This document shows positions 32,030 to 40,249 of a stretch of 64,000 nucleotides of DNA, piece by piece (within the stretch, counting starts at the first letter, position 1; the number at the start of each line of letters is the position of its first letter). The stretch lies in assembly GCF_006351965.1 (NCBI RefSeq), contig NZ_CP040932.1, positions 1,488,001 through 1,552,000 of the forward strand, in the 5' to 3' direction. The notes beneath the pieces are model-generated. The model worked only from the letters and a program-made list of their open reading frames with translations, was not told the origin of the DNA and ran no database searches. The stretch is from Oceanicola sp. D3 (lineage in GTDB: Bacteria; Pseudomonadota; Alphaproteobacteria; Rhodobacterales; Rhodobacteraceae). A program made the translations under genes and the position numbers.

Positions 32030-33418
32030 TCAGGCGCCGTTGTTGCACTGGCCGAGATCGCCACCGGCGAACATCGGGTGATCGGGCTCGTAGTAGACCT
32101 GATCGACGGGCGTGACTTCGACAACTTCCAGCAGGTCGAACTCGGAGGTCGGGTTCTCTTTGCCTTTGGTGACGAGCACGTCCTTGAAGCACTGGTGGTC
32201 GGCGGAGCGATACAGCGTTTTGCCGTTGCCCAGACCGTCGAAGACGAGGCCCGAGTTGCTCTCGCTGTCGATCCCGTCGAGCGAAGAACCGTCGCCCTCG
32301 AGCGCGGCCACAACGGCGCAGGGCTCGAAGGTGCCGGCGCGTTCGACGGCGTCTGCATAGAGCAGGGTCTGCACGTAGCAGGTGTGCGCAGCCTGGCTCG
32401 GCGGGAAGCCGTATTTGGTGCCGAAGGACTTCACGAAGGCCTTGGTGCCCTCATCCTGCAGCGACCACTGCCAGTTGCACGAGCCGAGGATGCCCTTGAT
32501 GTTTTCGCCCGCACCCTTGGCCATCAGCTCGGAGTAGAGCGGCACGACGATCTCGAACTGCTTGCCGTTGACCATCTTGTCACGCAGGCCGAACTGCACG
32601 GCGTTGGTGAGCGAGTTCACCATGTTGCCGCCGTAGTGATTGAGCACCAGCACATCGGCGCCGGAGTTCAGCACCGGGGCGATGTAGGAGGAGAAGTCGG
32701 TGGCCGCCAGCGGGGTCAGCACGTTTTCGACGGTTTCCCAGCCGAGGGCCTCGGTGGAGGCCTGGATCGACTCCTGCTGGGTCCAGCCCCAGGTGTAGTC
32801 GGCGGTCAGGTGATAGGCGCGGCGGTCGGAGCCGTACTCGTTCTTCAGCACCGGAGCCAGCGCGGCGCCGGACATGTAGGCATCGAAGAAGTGGCGGAAG
32901 CCGTTGGCCTTCTTGTCCTTGCCGGTGGTGTCGTTGGAGTGGGTCAGACCGGCCATGAAGATGACGCCAGCTTCCTGGCAGAGGCCCTGCACGGCCACGG
33001 CCACGCCCGAGGACGAACCGCCGGAGATCATCACCGCGCCGTCCTTCTCGATCATGGACTTGGCGGAGGCGCGGGCGGCGTCAGACTTGGTCTGGGTGTC
33101 GCCGGTGACGTAGGCCACCTTCTTGCCGAGGATGCCGTTGCCCTTCAGCGCCTTGGACGAGAAGGTGTTGAGCATGCCGCCGTCGCCTTCACCGTTCAGG
33201 TGTTCGACGGCCAGTTCGAAGGCGCGCAGCTCGTCGGCGCCCTCATCGGCGTAGGGGCCGGACTGGGGCACGTTGAAGCCGAGGGTGACGGTGTCGCCGG
33301 TGGGCTCGTTGACGTAGGCGTTGGCCCGGCTGGTAAACATGGTGGGCAGGGCGAGGCCCGCACCGGCAACGGCGCCGGTTTTCAGCACGCCACGGCGTGT
33401 GAACTTGGATGTCGACAT
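32030..33418 (-). CDS. ABC transporter substrate-binding protein, Liv/amide type with Tat signal
   Basis: This is a 462-residue periplasmic binding protein of type I fold. It has a twin-arginine signal (KFTRRGVLKTGAVAGAGLAL) ending near ANA-YV. The mature part has VTLGFNVPQSGPYADEGADE, then VAYVTGDTQTKSDAARASAK and GAVMISGGSSSGVAVAVQGL, a layout common to urea/amide and short-chain ligand binders. It is longer than classical LivK (about 370). ATG 33418 has GGGAGGA 6 nt upstream. It heads the binding protein-permease-permease-ATPase-ATPase-acs operon and is divergent from the ScfR-like regulator. The ligand may be an acyl or short-chain compound given the neighbours, which is inference. Confidence 0.9.
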   Translation of the reverse strand: MSTSKFTRRGVLKTGAVAGAGLALPTMFTSRANAYVNEPTGDTVTLGFNVPQSGPYADEGADELRAFELAVEHLNGEGDGGMLNTFSSKALKGNGILGKKVAYVTGDTQTKSDAARASAKSMIEKDGAVMISGGSSSGVAVAVQGLCQEAGVIFMAGLTHSNDTTGKDKKANGFRHFFDAYMSGAALAPVLKNEYGSDRRAYHLTADYTWGWTQQESIQASTEALGWETVENVLTPLAATDFSSYIAPVLNSGADVLVLNHYGGNMVNSLTNAVQFGLRDKMVNGKQFEIVVPLYSELMAKGAGENIKGILGSCNWQWSLQDEGTKAFVKSFGTKYGFPPSQAAHTCYVQTLLYADAVERAGTFEPCAVVAALEGDGSSLDGIDSESNSGLVFDGLGNGKTLYRSADHQCFKDVLVTKGKENPTSEFDLLEVVEVTPVDQVYYEPDHPMFAGGDLGQCNNGA

Positions 33419-33555
33419 GGAAGTCCTCCCGTTGAGTTTATGTGGGGCAAAGGGGCTCCTCCCCCGATATGCGCCACGGCCCATTTAAGGGCTGCCTCAT
33501 TATCAGGGGTTTCGGGCAAAGGTGGCAACAAGCGCCTTGCCGTAAACGATTTTTC

Positions 33556-33603
33556 TGTAAAGATTTTGTCAGGCAGTGTAGCCAAGTTGTAAAGTTCTTG
33601 TCA
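33556..33603 (+). promoter_or_regulatory. 16-bp direct repeats upstream of the ScfR-like gene
   Basis: TGTAAAGATTTTGTCA (33556-33571) and TGTAAAGTTCTTGTCA (33588-33603) match at 14 of 16 positions and are 32 bp apart, three helical turns. A weaker related stretch lies at 33542. They sit in the 225-nt divergent gap between the liv-type operon and the ScfR-like gene, 40-90 nt before the latter's start, so they are good candidates for its binding site at both promoters. Confidence 0.6.
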
Positions 33604-33643
33604 CGCAGATGCAGAATCGCGTTGAAAACACGGGAGAAATACC

Positions 33644-34993
33644 TTGGCCAAGAGCGTGCTCACCGGCAGCCGGATCCGCGCAAGGCGGGCCGATCTTGGG
33701 CTCAAGCAGAGCGAGCTGGCCGAACGGGTCGGAATTTCGCCCTCATACCTCAACCTGATCGAGCACAACCGGCGCAGAATCGGCGGCAAACTGCTTGTCA
33801 GCCTCGCCCGGGCGCTCGACACCGAGCCGGTAGCGCTATCAGAGGGCGCTGAAACGGCGCTGGTGGATGCGCTGCGCGAAGCAGCCGTGGAAGGCCCGCG
33901 CGAGGGGCTGGCGGCGCAGCCTGCGATGACAGCGGAAGAGCTGGACCGGGTGGAGGAGTTTGCGGGCCGCTTTCCCGGTTGGGCCGCGCTGCTGGCAGAA
34001 ACCCGCGCCCGGGTGCGGGAGGCCGAGCGCAGCGTGGAGGCGCTCTCGGACCGGCTCAGCCATGACCCGCATCTCAGCGCCAGCCTGCACGAGATGCTCT
34101 CGTCGGTCACCGCGATCCGCTCGACGGCCGCGATCCTCGCCGACACGCCGGACCTCGACCGCGACTGGCTGAACCGCTTTCACCGCAACATCAATGACGA
34201 CAGTGCCAGGCTCGCGGAAAGCGCCGAGGGGCTGGTGCGCTACCTTGATGACGGCGGCAGCGCTGATGCGGGCGCGGGCACGCCGCAGGAGGAGGTGGAA
34301 GGCTGGCTGGCGGGGCAGGGCTTTCACATCGAGGCGCTGGAAGTGGGCGGCGCGGGGCGCACCGAACGGCTGGTGCAGGAGGCGCATGCCGCCGGGCAGC
34401 TGAGGGGGGAGGCCTCGCAGGCGATGGCGACGGCGCAGCTGGAGCGCTACCGCGCCGATGCCGAGGCGATGCCGCTGGGCACCTTCGCCGAGGCGGCGCA
34501 TGAGCTTGGCTATGATCCGGGGCCGCTGGCCGCCCGTTTTCAGCAGCCGGTGGAGGCCGTGCTGCGGCGGCTCGCCAGCCTGCCGCGCGACGGGCTGCCC
34601 GGCGAGATCGGGCTGGTGGGCTGCGATGGCTCGGGCACGCTCACCTTTCGCAAGCCGGTGTCGGGCTTTCCGATGCCGCGCTTCGGCGCAGCCTGTGCGC
34701 TCTGGCCGCTCTATGCCGCGCTCACCCGCCCCACGCTGCCGGTGCGGGCGGTGGTGGAGATGGCCGGGCGCAGCCCACGCAGGTTTACCGCCTTTGCAAT
34801 CTGCCGCCCGGTGGGGGAGACCGCCTTCGGCGCGCCGCAGGTGTTTGAGGCGCATATGCTGCTGCTGGATGAGGGCTTTGGCGGCGCGCGGGAGGCGCAG
34901 CAGGTGCTGGAGCTGGGCACCTCCTGCCGGATTTGTCCGCGCGAGGCCTGCCCGGCGCGGCGGGAGCCCTCAATCATCGGGCGACAGGGGTAG
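33644..34993 (+). CDS. Short-chain fatty acyl-CoA regulator-like XRE family protein (ScfR/RamB type)
   Basis: This 449-residue regulator has an N-terminal XRE helix-turn-helix (GSRIRARRADLGLKQSELAE and VGISPSYLNLIEHNRR). A middle segment has IRSTAAILADTPDLDRDWLN in a histidine-kinase-like dimerisation helix. The C-terminal DUF2083-like domain ends with four cysteines and a basic tail (CRICPREACPARRE). These are features of RamB/ScfR proteins, which control acetate or propionate use genes by sensing acyl-CoA. It starts at TTG 33644 with GGGAGAA upstream. Its divergence from an operon ending in acs fits this role well. The nearest alternative is a generic XRE regulator. Confidence 0.85.
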   Translation: MAKSVLTGSRIRARRADLGLKQSELAERVGISPSYLNLIEHNRRRIGGKLLVSLARALDTEPVALSEGAETALVDALREAAVEGPREGLAAQPAMTAEELDRVEEFAGRFPGWAALLAETRARVREAERSVEALSDRLSHDPHLSASLHEMLSSVTAIRSTAAILADTPDLDRDWLNRFHRNINDDSARLAESAEGLVRYLDDGGSADAGAGTPQEEVEGWLAGQGFHIEALEVGGAGRTERLVQEAHAAGQLRGEASQAMATAQLERYRADAEAMPLGTFAEAAHELGYDPGPLAARFQQPVEAVLRRLASLPRDGLPGEIGLVGCDGSGTLTFRKPVSGFPMPRFGAACALWPLYAALTRPTLPVRAVVEMAGRSPRRFTAFAICRPVGETAFGAPQVFEAHMLLLDEGFGGAREAQQVLELGTSCRICPREACPARREPSIIGRQG

Positions 34994-34999
34994 GGCAAA

Positions 35000-35058
35000 A
35001 GAGAAGGGGCCGCACAGTTGCGCGGCCCCCCGGGGAGGGGGCGGGACATGTCCCGCCC
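35000..35058 (-). terminator. Terminator hairpins between the ScfR-like gene and phoX
   Basis: GGGGCCGC (35006-35013) pairs with GCGGCCCC (35022-35029). Read on the minus strand it is followed by TTCTCTTTT, a fair terminator for phoX. A perfect 20-bp palindrome GGGCGGGACATGTCCCGCCC follows at 35039-35058, 17 nt past the phoX stop. The genes converge here. Confidence 0.6.
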
Positions 35059-35074
35059 GGAGTATGTGCCAGCC

Positions 35075-36973
35075 TCAGCCGATCAGCGCGCCGTCGTCGC
35101 GGGTGACCTGGATCACCGAGGAGCGCGGCAGGCCCTCGCCGGTGGGCCAGCTGCCGCCGGGGTGCTGGATGCCGACAAACATGGTGCGGCGGTCCGCCGA
35201 CCAGCAGACGCCGGTGACTTCGGAGCCATTCGGGCCGGTCAGGAAGCGGGCGATTTCGCCGGTCACCGGATCACCAACCAGCATCTGGTTGTTGCCGTGG
35301 CCTTCGAACTCGCCTTCGTTGCTGTAGTCACCATCGGTCTGGATCCAGAGCAGGCCGTTGCTGTCAAACGCCATGCCGTCGGGCGAGTTGAACATGTTGC
35401 CCGGCGTCACGTTGTCGGACCCGCCATACTCGTTGTTCGGGTAGACCTCGGGGTTGCCCGCCATGACGTAGAGATCCCACTCGAAGGTATCGGCGGCGTG
35501 GTCGTCCTCGGAGGGACGCCAGCGGACGATCTGACCAAAGTTGTTGGTTTCGCGCGGGTTGGGGCCGTTGACCGGGGTTTCGTCGCCCCCGGCATTGGCT
35601 TTCACGCCGCGGTTCTTGTTGTTGGTCAGGCAGCAGTAGGCCTCAATGGCGTGGGGGTTCACGGCGATCCACTCGGGGCGGTCCATCGTGGTGGCCCCCA
35701 CGGCGGAGGCACCCATGCGGGCGAAGATCAGCACTTCGGCCAGAGAGGCCATGCCGGTGCTCTCGGGCGTCAGCGCCAGCCACTCGCCGGTGCCATCGTC
35801 GTTGAACTTGGCGGCGTAGAGCGTGCCGTCATCCAGCAGGCCCTCGGTGGAGGCACCAGGCGCCCAGGTGCCGTTGGAGACGAACTTGTACATGTACTCG
35901 CCGCGCTCGTCGTCGCCCATATACACCACCACGCGGCCATCGGGGGCCACGGCGCAGGCGGCGTTCTCGTGCTTGAAGCGGCCAAGGCCGGTGTGCTTGA
36001 CCGGGGTGCTTTCCGGGTCGGTCGGGTCGATCTCGACGATCCAGCCCACACGATGCGGCTCGTTGGGGTTTTTCGAGTAGTCGAAGCGCGCGTCGTGCTT
36101 GTGGTAGTCGTAGCCCCAGCCATCGGCGCCGATGCCGTAGCGGTCGTAGCCATCGGGGCGCGGCGCATCGGCATCGGTGGAGCCGAAGTAGCCGTTGAAG
36201 TTTTCTTCGCAGGTCAGGTAGGTGCCCCAAGGCGTGCGGCCCGAGCCGCAGTTGTTCATGGTGCCGAGGCTTTCGGTGCCGGTCGGGTCGGCCTCGGTTT
36301 TCATCAGGTCATGCCCGGCGGCGGGGCCGGCGATGGTCATGGGCGTGTTGTGGTGGATGCGGCGGTTGAAGGGGCTGTCGACCACGACCGAATAGCCATC
36401 GTCGCCCGGGGCCACTTCCATCACCGTCACGCCTTGCAGGTTTTGCAGCTTCAGCACGTCATCGGCGTTGGCCGGGGTGCCTTCCTGCTCGGCGGGGAGG
36501 TTTTCGTCACGGTTCACGTATTCGGAGTTCACCGCGATGATTTCGTGGCCTTCGAAGGAGAACAGCTCCATGCCGTCGGTGTTTTCGCCAAACACCCGGT
36601 CGGAGCCTTCAACGGCACCGCCACCGGCGTTCACGTCATAGCCCTCGGCGTCGGAAAAGAGCGGGTCGCCCCAGCTCACCAGCACCTTGGAGGTATAGCC
36701 CTCCGGCACATGCACCTCGTGGTCGGTGGCAATGTCGATGGGGGTGAAGGGGAAGCGGTTTTTCATCGCGTGGGCTTCGGCCAGCGCGGTGGTGCCTTTG
36801 AGCAGGCCGGTGCCCATGACAGCAGCGCCGGAGCCGAAGGCCAGCACGGAGCAAAGGAAGCCGCGGCGGGATACGGCGCGCTCGACCACGCGGTCAAAGT
36901 CGTTTTCTTCGGGGCGGGGGAAGTTGACCTCATCCCAATCGTCGAAGGAGAGGTTGTGTTTCTGGTCGGTCAT
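35075..36973 (-). CDS. phoX: PhoX family alkaline phosphatase (DUF839)
   Basis: PhoX is a Tat-exported, calcium- and iron-dependent alkaline phosphatase common in marine bacteria. The 632-residue protein has an N-terminal segment before the twin-arginine signal VERAVSRRGFLCSVLAFGSG. Family blocks include YTSKVLVSWGDPLF, EGHEIIAVNSEYVNRDENLP, NNCGSGRTPWGTYLTCEENF, HKHDARFDYSKNPNEPHRVG and KHTGLGRFKHENAACAVAPD. Length and order fit PhoX proper rather than the shorter DUF839 proteins. A Pho-box-like element lies about 100 nt upstream, suggesting induction by phosphate limitation through PhoB. The pit gene elsewhere in the window is a separate phosphate locus. Confidence 0.93.
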   Translation of the reverse strand: MTDQKHNLSFDDWDEVNFPRPEENDFDRVVERAVSRRGFLCSVLAFGSGAAVMGTGLLKGTTALAEAHAMKNRFPFTPIDIATDHEVHVPEGYTSKVLVSWGDPLFSDAEGYDVNAGGGAVEGSDRVFGENTDGMELFSFEGHEIIAVNSEYVNRDENLPAEQEGTPANADDVLKLQNLQGVTVMEVAPGDDGYSVVVDSPFNRRIHHNTPMTIAGPAAGHDLMKTEADPTGTESLGTMNNCGSGRTPWGTYLTCEENFNGYFGSTDADAPRPDGYDRYGIGADGWGYDYHKHDARFDYSKNPNEPHRVGWIVEIDPTDPESTPVKHTGLGRFKHENAACAVAPDGRVVVYMGDDERGEYMYKFVSNGTWAPGASTEGLLDDGTLYAAKFNDDGTGEWLALTPESTGMASLAEVLIFARMGASAVGATTMDRPEWIAVNPHAIEAYCCLTNNKNRGVKANAGGDETPVNGPNPRETNNFGQIVRWRPSEDDHAADTFEWDLYVMAGNPEVYPNNEYGGSDNVTPGNMFNSPDGMAFDSNGLLWIQTDGDYSNEGEFEGHGNNQMLVGDPVTGEIARFLTGPNGSEVTGVCWSADRRTMFVGIQHPGGSWPTGEGLPRSSVIQVTRDDGALIG

Positions 36974-37069
36974 CGCGTGGGGGCTCCCTGGCTGTGGTGT
37001 GACTTCGAGGCGCGGTTAAGCCTGCGCTCTCGCTCCGGGCCGGAGGTAACCGGGGCCGGAATCGGTTTT

Positions 37070-37098
37070 GTGACAGGGATGTTACGGGCAGATGACAA
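37070..37098 (-). promoter_or_regulatory. Candidate Pho box upstream of phoX
   Basis: On the minus strand TTGTCAT, CCGTAAC and CTGTCAC are spaced exactly 11 bp apart (complements of 37092-37098, 37081-37087 and 37070-37076). The outer two match the PhoB half-site CTGTCAT at 6 of 7 positions and the middle one more weakly. The site is 97-125 nt upstream of the phoX start, at a suitable place for PhoB activation. The rest of the 392-nt gap 36974-37365 holds only one small ORF. Confidence 0.6.
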
Positions 37099-37162
37099 GC
37101 CCCCTGCCGCCGGGTTGTGTGGATACACGTTTTAGGCGAAAAAGCGCCAAGGGAGGCAGGCT

Positions 37163-37345
37163 ATGGGAGAGTGGTGCTATTGCACCGCGCCAAATGAGAT
37201 GGCCAGCCTTGCCGCCGCGATGGGTTTTGCGGATGCTGCTCGGAGCCGCAGGGGGCCGCCGGCCGCGCAACCGGGGGGCACATTGGGCGGTGTCGGGCCG
37301 GATTGTCTGAAGCGCCGCGCCTCCCGGGCGAGAGAAGTTATTTAA
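37163..37345 (+). CDS. Possible small ORF of 60 residues
   Basis: ATG 37163 has GGGAGG 6 nt upstream, a strong ribosome-binding site, and opens a 60-codon frame beginning MGEWCYCTAPNEMASLAAAM. It ends 20 nt before the next gene on the same strand, so the two may be a pair. The second half is Arg/Gly/Pro-rich as random GC-rich frames often are. I recognise no family. It may be spurious. Confidence 0.3.
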   Translation: MGEWCYCTAPNEMASLAAAMGFADAARSRRGPPAAQPGGTLGGVGPDCLKRRASRAREVI

Positions 37346-37365
37346 TTTCTAATGGAGATACCGAA

Positions 37366-37893
37366 ATGATTTATCTGTGTGAGCGCGAGATTGGATTTGA
37401 CGACACCGAAATCGGATTCCCCTCGGTGCTGGGGTGTCGAGCCGTCGTGGCGGTAACGGCGGGTGGCCTGTTTGGCTTTCACCTCAACGGCAGCCTCAAC
37501 GCGGGCAAGAAGGCGGCCCTTGTCGGGTTTATCAACGGCCACGCCCGAGGGGGCGCTCTGCGTGCGCTCTACGCGGCGTCTACAGGGCCCGGGCTTCTCG
37601 CGGATTACGCGGAGCTGCGCGATATCGCCAACGACCTCCACTATACCGGCCCGATCTATTGGGCGAGCCTGCCGCAAGCCGGGTCGTCCTACGTGAACTT
37701 CCACAACATCAACAACACGACCTGCGCGATCACGGCGCGCGCTTGGGATGATGCGGTTGATGCGGATGATGCCAACCGTGTCCCCAATGTCGTCGGTGCC
37801 AATCGTGCGATGGCCAACGGGGCCGCGAATGCGCGGGTTTACAACCATGTGGACCCTGCCGGGCTTAAAGCGGTTTATCCCAACGCGATCTAG
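37366..37893 (+). CDS. Unknown protein with a possible CheD/CNF-like Cys-His motif
   Basis: I do not recognise this 175-residue protein. Its clearest feature is LGCRAVVAVTAGGLFGFHLN near residue 25, with Cys and His 15 residues apart. That resembles the catalytic Cys-His arrangement of CheD- and CNF-type glutamine deamidases. Further on are AALVGFINGHARGGALRALY, PIYWASLPQAGSSYVNFHNI and NNTTCAITARAWDD. There is no signal peptide. ATG 37366 has GGAGA about 8 nt upstream and gives MIYLCEREIGFDD. No chemotaxis genes are near. The assignment is by pattern only. The gene ends 4 nt before the convergent lipB stop. Confidence 0.6.
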   Translation: MIYLCEREIGFDDTEIGFPSVLGCRAVVAVTAGGLFGFHLNGSLNAGKKAALVGFINGHARGGALRALYAASTGPGLLADYAELRDIANDLHYTGPIYWASLPQAGSSYVNFHNINNTTCAITARAWDDAVDADDANRVPNVVGANRAMANGAANARVYNHVDPAGLKAVYPNAI

Positions 37894-37897
37894 CCGG

Positions 37898-38548
37898 TCA
37901 CGCGCTGAAGGTGGCGGTGAAGGCGCGCTTCAGCGCGAGGTCGAGATCGTCCATCGTGACCGGCAGGCCGAGATCGACAAGCGAGGTGACGCCGTGGCCG
38001 GAGATGCCGCAGGGGGTGATGCCGGAGAAGTGCTCAAGCTCGGGTTCGAGGTTGATCGAAATGCCGTGAAAGCTGACCCAGCGGCGCAGGCGGATGCCGA
38101 TGGCGGCGATCTTGTCTTCGCGGGGCGTGCCATCGGGCAGGGGGGGCTTGTCGGGGCGAGGGATCCAGATGCCCACGCGCCCCTCGCGGCGCTCGCCGGA
38201 AAGGCCAAACTCGGCCAGCGTGGCAATGATCCAGGCCTCCAGCTTGTGGACGAAGGCGCGCACATCACGGCCCCGCTCGGCCAGATCGAGCATGACATAG
38301 GCCACGCGCTGCCCCGGCCCGTGATAGGTGTATTGCCCGCCGCGCCCGGTGGCGTGCACAGGAAAGCGGTTGGGGGTGAGCAGATCGGCCTCTTGCGCGG
38401 AGGTGCCGGCGGTGTAGAGCGGCGGGTGCTCGACCAGCCAGATCGCCTCGGAGGCCGTGCCCGCACGGATCGCCGCCGCCCGCTCCTCCATTCGGGAAAC
38501 GGCCTCTTCATAGGGGGTGAGCCCCGGCGATGTGATCCATTCGACCAT
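37898..38548 (-). CDS. lipB: Octanoyl-[acyl-carrier-protein]:protein octanoyltransferase LipB
   Basis: LipB transfers octanoate from octanoyl-ACP to the lipoyl domains of 2-oxoacid dehydrogenases and the glycine cleavage H protein. The 216-residue enzyme shows [20 protein letters not shown], the signature [20 protein letters not shown], the catalytic Lys in [20 protein letters not shown] and the catalytic Cys in [14 protein letters not shown]. It begins at ATG 38548. The length is standard. Confidence 0.96.
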   Translation of the reverse strand: MVEWITSPGLTPYEEAVSRMEERAAAIRAGTASEAIWLVEHPPLYTAGTSAQEADLLTPNRFPVHATGRGGQYTYHGPGQRVAYVMLDLAERGRDVRAFVHKLEAWIIATLAEFGLSGERREGRVGIWIPRPDKPPLPDGTPREDKIAAIGIRLRRWVSFHGISINLEPELEHFSGITPCGISGHGVTSLVDLGLPVTMDDLDLALKRAFTATFSA

Positions 38549-38670
38549 GGCGTCAGATATGCCGTTGGGGCCGAAAGAATCCAGCCCCCGGCTGCAAAAG
38601 ACAAAGGTTGAAAAAACCGCTTTTCATCGGCCCGGGCTTTCGCTAGAAGCCCTGCACCAAGCCAAGATTT

Positions 38671-38757
38671 GCGGTCGTGGCGGAATTGGTAGACGCGCAG
38701 CGTTGAGGTCGCTGTGGGGTAACACCCGTGGAAGTTCGAGTCTTCTCGACCGCACCA
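38671..38757 (+). tRNA. tRNA-Leu (anticodon GAG)
   Basis: Acceptor stem GCGGTCG pairs with CGACCGC, then discriminator A and an encoded CCA (38755-38757). The anticodon loop TTGAGGT carries GAG. The long variable arm (GGGGTAACACCC) and T arm GAAGTTCGAGTCTTC mark a class II tRNA of 87 nt. Confidence 0.97.
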
Positions 38758-38889
38758 TTCTCACAAGTTCGAACGGCGCGGCCGATTCATGTTGTGAGTT
38801 CGAACTGTGTTCGAACGGGCGCACCATTCTCTCAAGTTCGAGCGGCGCAGCCGATTCCTGATTTGAGTTCGAGCTCCGTTCCAACGGGC
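38752..38889. repeat. Two 69-bp tandem repeats starting at the tRNA-Leu 3' end
   Basis: Unit 1 (38752-38820) and unit 2 (38821-38889) match at 59 of 69 positions with no gaps. Each begins GCACCATTCT, which in unit 1 is the 3' terminus of the tRNA and its CCA. A third start, GCGCCATCCT, appears at 38890 and then fades. Each unit has several TTCGAA or TTCGAG words like the tRNA T arm, and CTCACAA/TTGTGAG can pair in unit 1. No ORF is supported in the 214 nt before the DUF475 stop. Confidence 0.85.
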
Positions 38890-38971
38890 GCGCCATCCTT
38901 CCCGCAACTCACCTTCTGACATTCTTCGCGCCGATCGCGCTTGCGCCTTGGGCGGGCAAAACCCTTTGCTC

Positions 38972-40045
38972 TCAGCGGTTTGCCCGGTTCCAGCGCATGG
39001 ACGACCAGAGCGATATGCCGATCAGGGCCGCGCCGCCGAGGCCGGTTATGACTTCGGGGATGTGGATGACGGATTGGGCAAACATCACCACCGAGAGTGC
39101 GATGATCGCATAGAAGGCCCCATGTTCGAGAAAGCGGTATTCGTTGAGCGTGCCCTTCTCCACCAGCATGATTGTCATCGAGCGCACATACATCGCGCCG
39201 ATGCCGAGGCCGATGGCGATGATCAGCAGGTTCTGGGTGAGGGCGAAGGCGCCGATCACCCCGTCGAAGCTGAAGGAGGCGTCCAGAACCTCAAGGTAGA
39301 GAAACGCGCCGATGCCGCCCTTTGCGGCGGTATTCGCCGATTTCTGGTTGCTGTCGAGCAAGCCGCCCACCACTTCGACCAGCAAGAAGGTGAGCAGGCC
39401 CCAGATCGCGGCGGAGAAGAATACCTGCACGTCCGCACCGTCGAGCAGCCGTGAAAAGCCGATGGTGACGAGCAGAACCACGGCCACCTCGATGCCGCGG
39501 ATGGTGGCGTAATCGGCCATGCGCCGCTCCAGCCAGCGCACCCAGTGAATGTCTTTCTCACGGTCGAAGAAGAAGCTGAGGCCGACCATCATGAGGAAGG
39601 CGCCGCCGAAGGCCGCGATGGGCAGATGGGCGTCCTGCATGATGGTGGCGTAGTCCTCGGGCCGGGCGGCGGCGAGCACGATGGCCTGCCACGGGCCGAT
39701 CTTGGCCGCCACGACCACGATCAGCAGCGGAAAGACGATCCGCATGCCGAAGACCGCGATCAGGATGCCCCACGTCAGGAAGCGCCGCTGCCATTCCGGG
39801 CGCATGTCCTTGAGCTTGTTGGCGTTTACGATTGCGTTGTCGAAGCTCAGCGAAATTTCCAGGACCGCGAGCACCGAGCAGATGAAGACGATGCCGAGGG
39901 TGCCGGCGAGGGTGCCCGTCGTGACCCAGCCGAGCCATGCGCCAAGCAGGATGCCAAGGGCCGTTACGATGAAGGCCCATTTGAAGTAGGAGAGCAGGCC
40001 GCGTGCTGTTGCAGCCTTGCCGGGGCGGAGGGTCTCTTGTGCCAT
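38972..40045 (-). CDS. DUF475 (TerC-like) integral membrane protein
   Basis: This 357-residue protein has about nine or ten membrane helices. The two TerC-like acidic motifs are VLEISLSFDNAIVNANKL early and LEVLDASFSFDGVIGAFALT in the second half. That is the DUF475 pattern, related to TerC membrane proteins proposed to export metal ions; a Mn2+ or tellurite role is inferred from relatives and is not established. The N-terminus MAQETLRPGKAATARG is cytoplasmic. It is a single gene downstream of tRNA-Leu, on the opposite strand. Confidence 0.92.
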   Translation of the reverse strand: MAQETLRPGKAATARGLLSYFKWAFIVTALGILLGAWLGWVTTGTLAGTLGIVFICSVLAVLEISLSFDNAIVNANKLKDMRPEWQRRFLTWGILIAVFGMRIVFPLLIVVVAAKIGPWQAIVLAAARPEDYATIMQDAHLPIAAFGGAFLMMVGLSFFFDREKDIHWVRWLERRMADYATIRGIEVAVVLLVTIGFSRLLDGADVQVFFSAAIWGLLTFLLVEVVGGLLDSNQKSANTAAKGGIGAFLYLEVLDASFSFDGVIGAFALTQNLLIIAIGLGIGAMYVRSMTIMLVEKGTLNEYRFLEHGAFYAIIALSVVMFAQSVIHIPEVITGLGGAALIGISLWSSMRWNRANR

Positions 40046-40249
40046 GGTCTCGTCTTTGCAGGCGGCTGGAATATCTGGATGCCGACATCACGGAAGCGCC
40101 GTCACTTCCGCCAGAGGGGCCCGGTCACCGGTTTGTCGCGCAGGGGCGCGTTGGAATGAAGGTAAGGGTGAGCGTTGATCTTTCACAGGGTCATCGGGGT
40201 GCCTTTTGCTGTTTTTCGGGCCTGGTCCGGCAGGCGTGTCTTGGGCTAA

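Noticed and set aside
31958-33592. A 544-codon open frame on the plus strand
   Set aside because: It is antisense to the Tat-exported binding protein gene, which has a good start and signal peptide.
35018-37135. A 705-codon open frame on the plus strand
   Set aside because: It mirrors phoX, whose Tat signal and family motifs are clear on the other strand. Its own translation is Val/Gly/His-rich without recognisable features.
38752-38889. Tandem repeats considered as a CRISPR array
   Set aside because: The units follow each other directly with no spacers and no cas genes are nearby.
38671-38971. tRNA-Leu region considered as a genomic island insertion site
   Set aside because: No integrase gene or second attachment copy is visible, and the next gene (DUF475) looks native. 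Only the repeat finding was kept.
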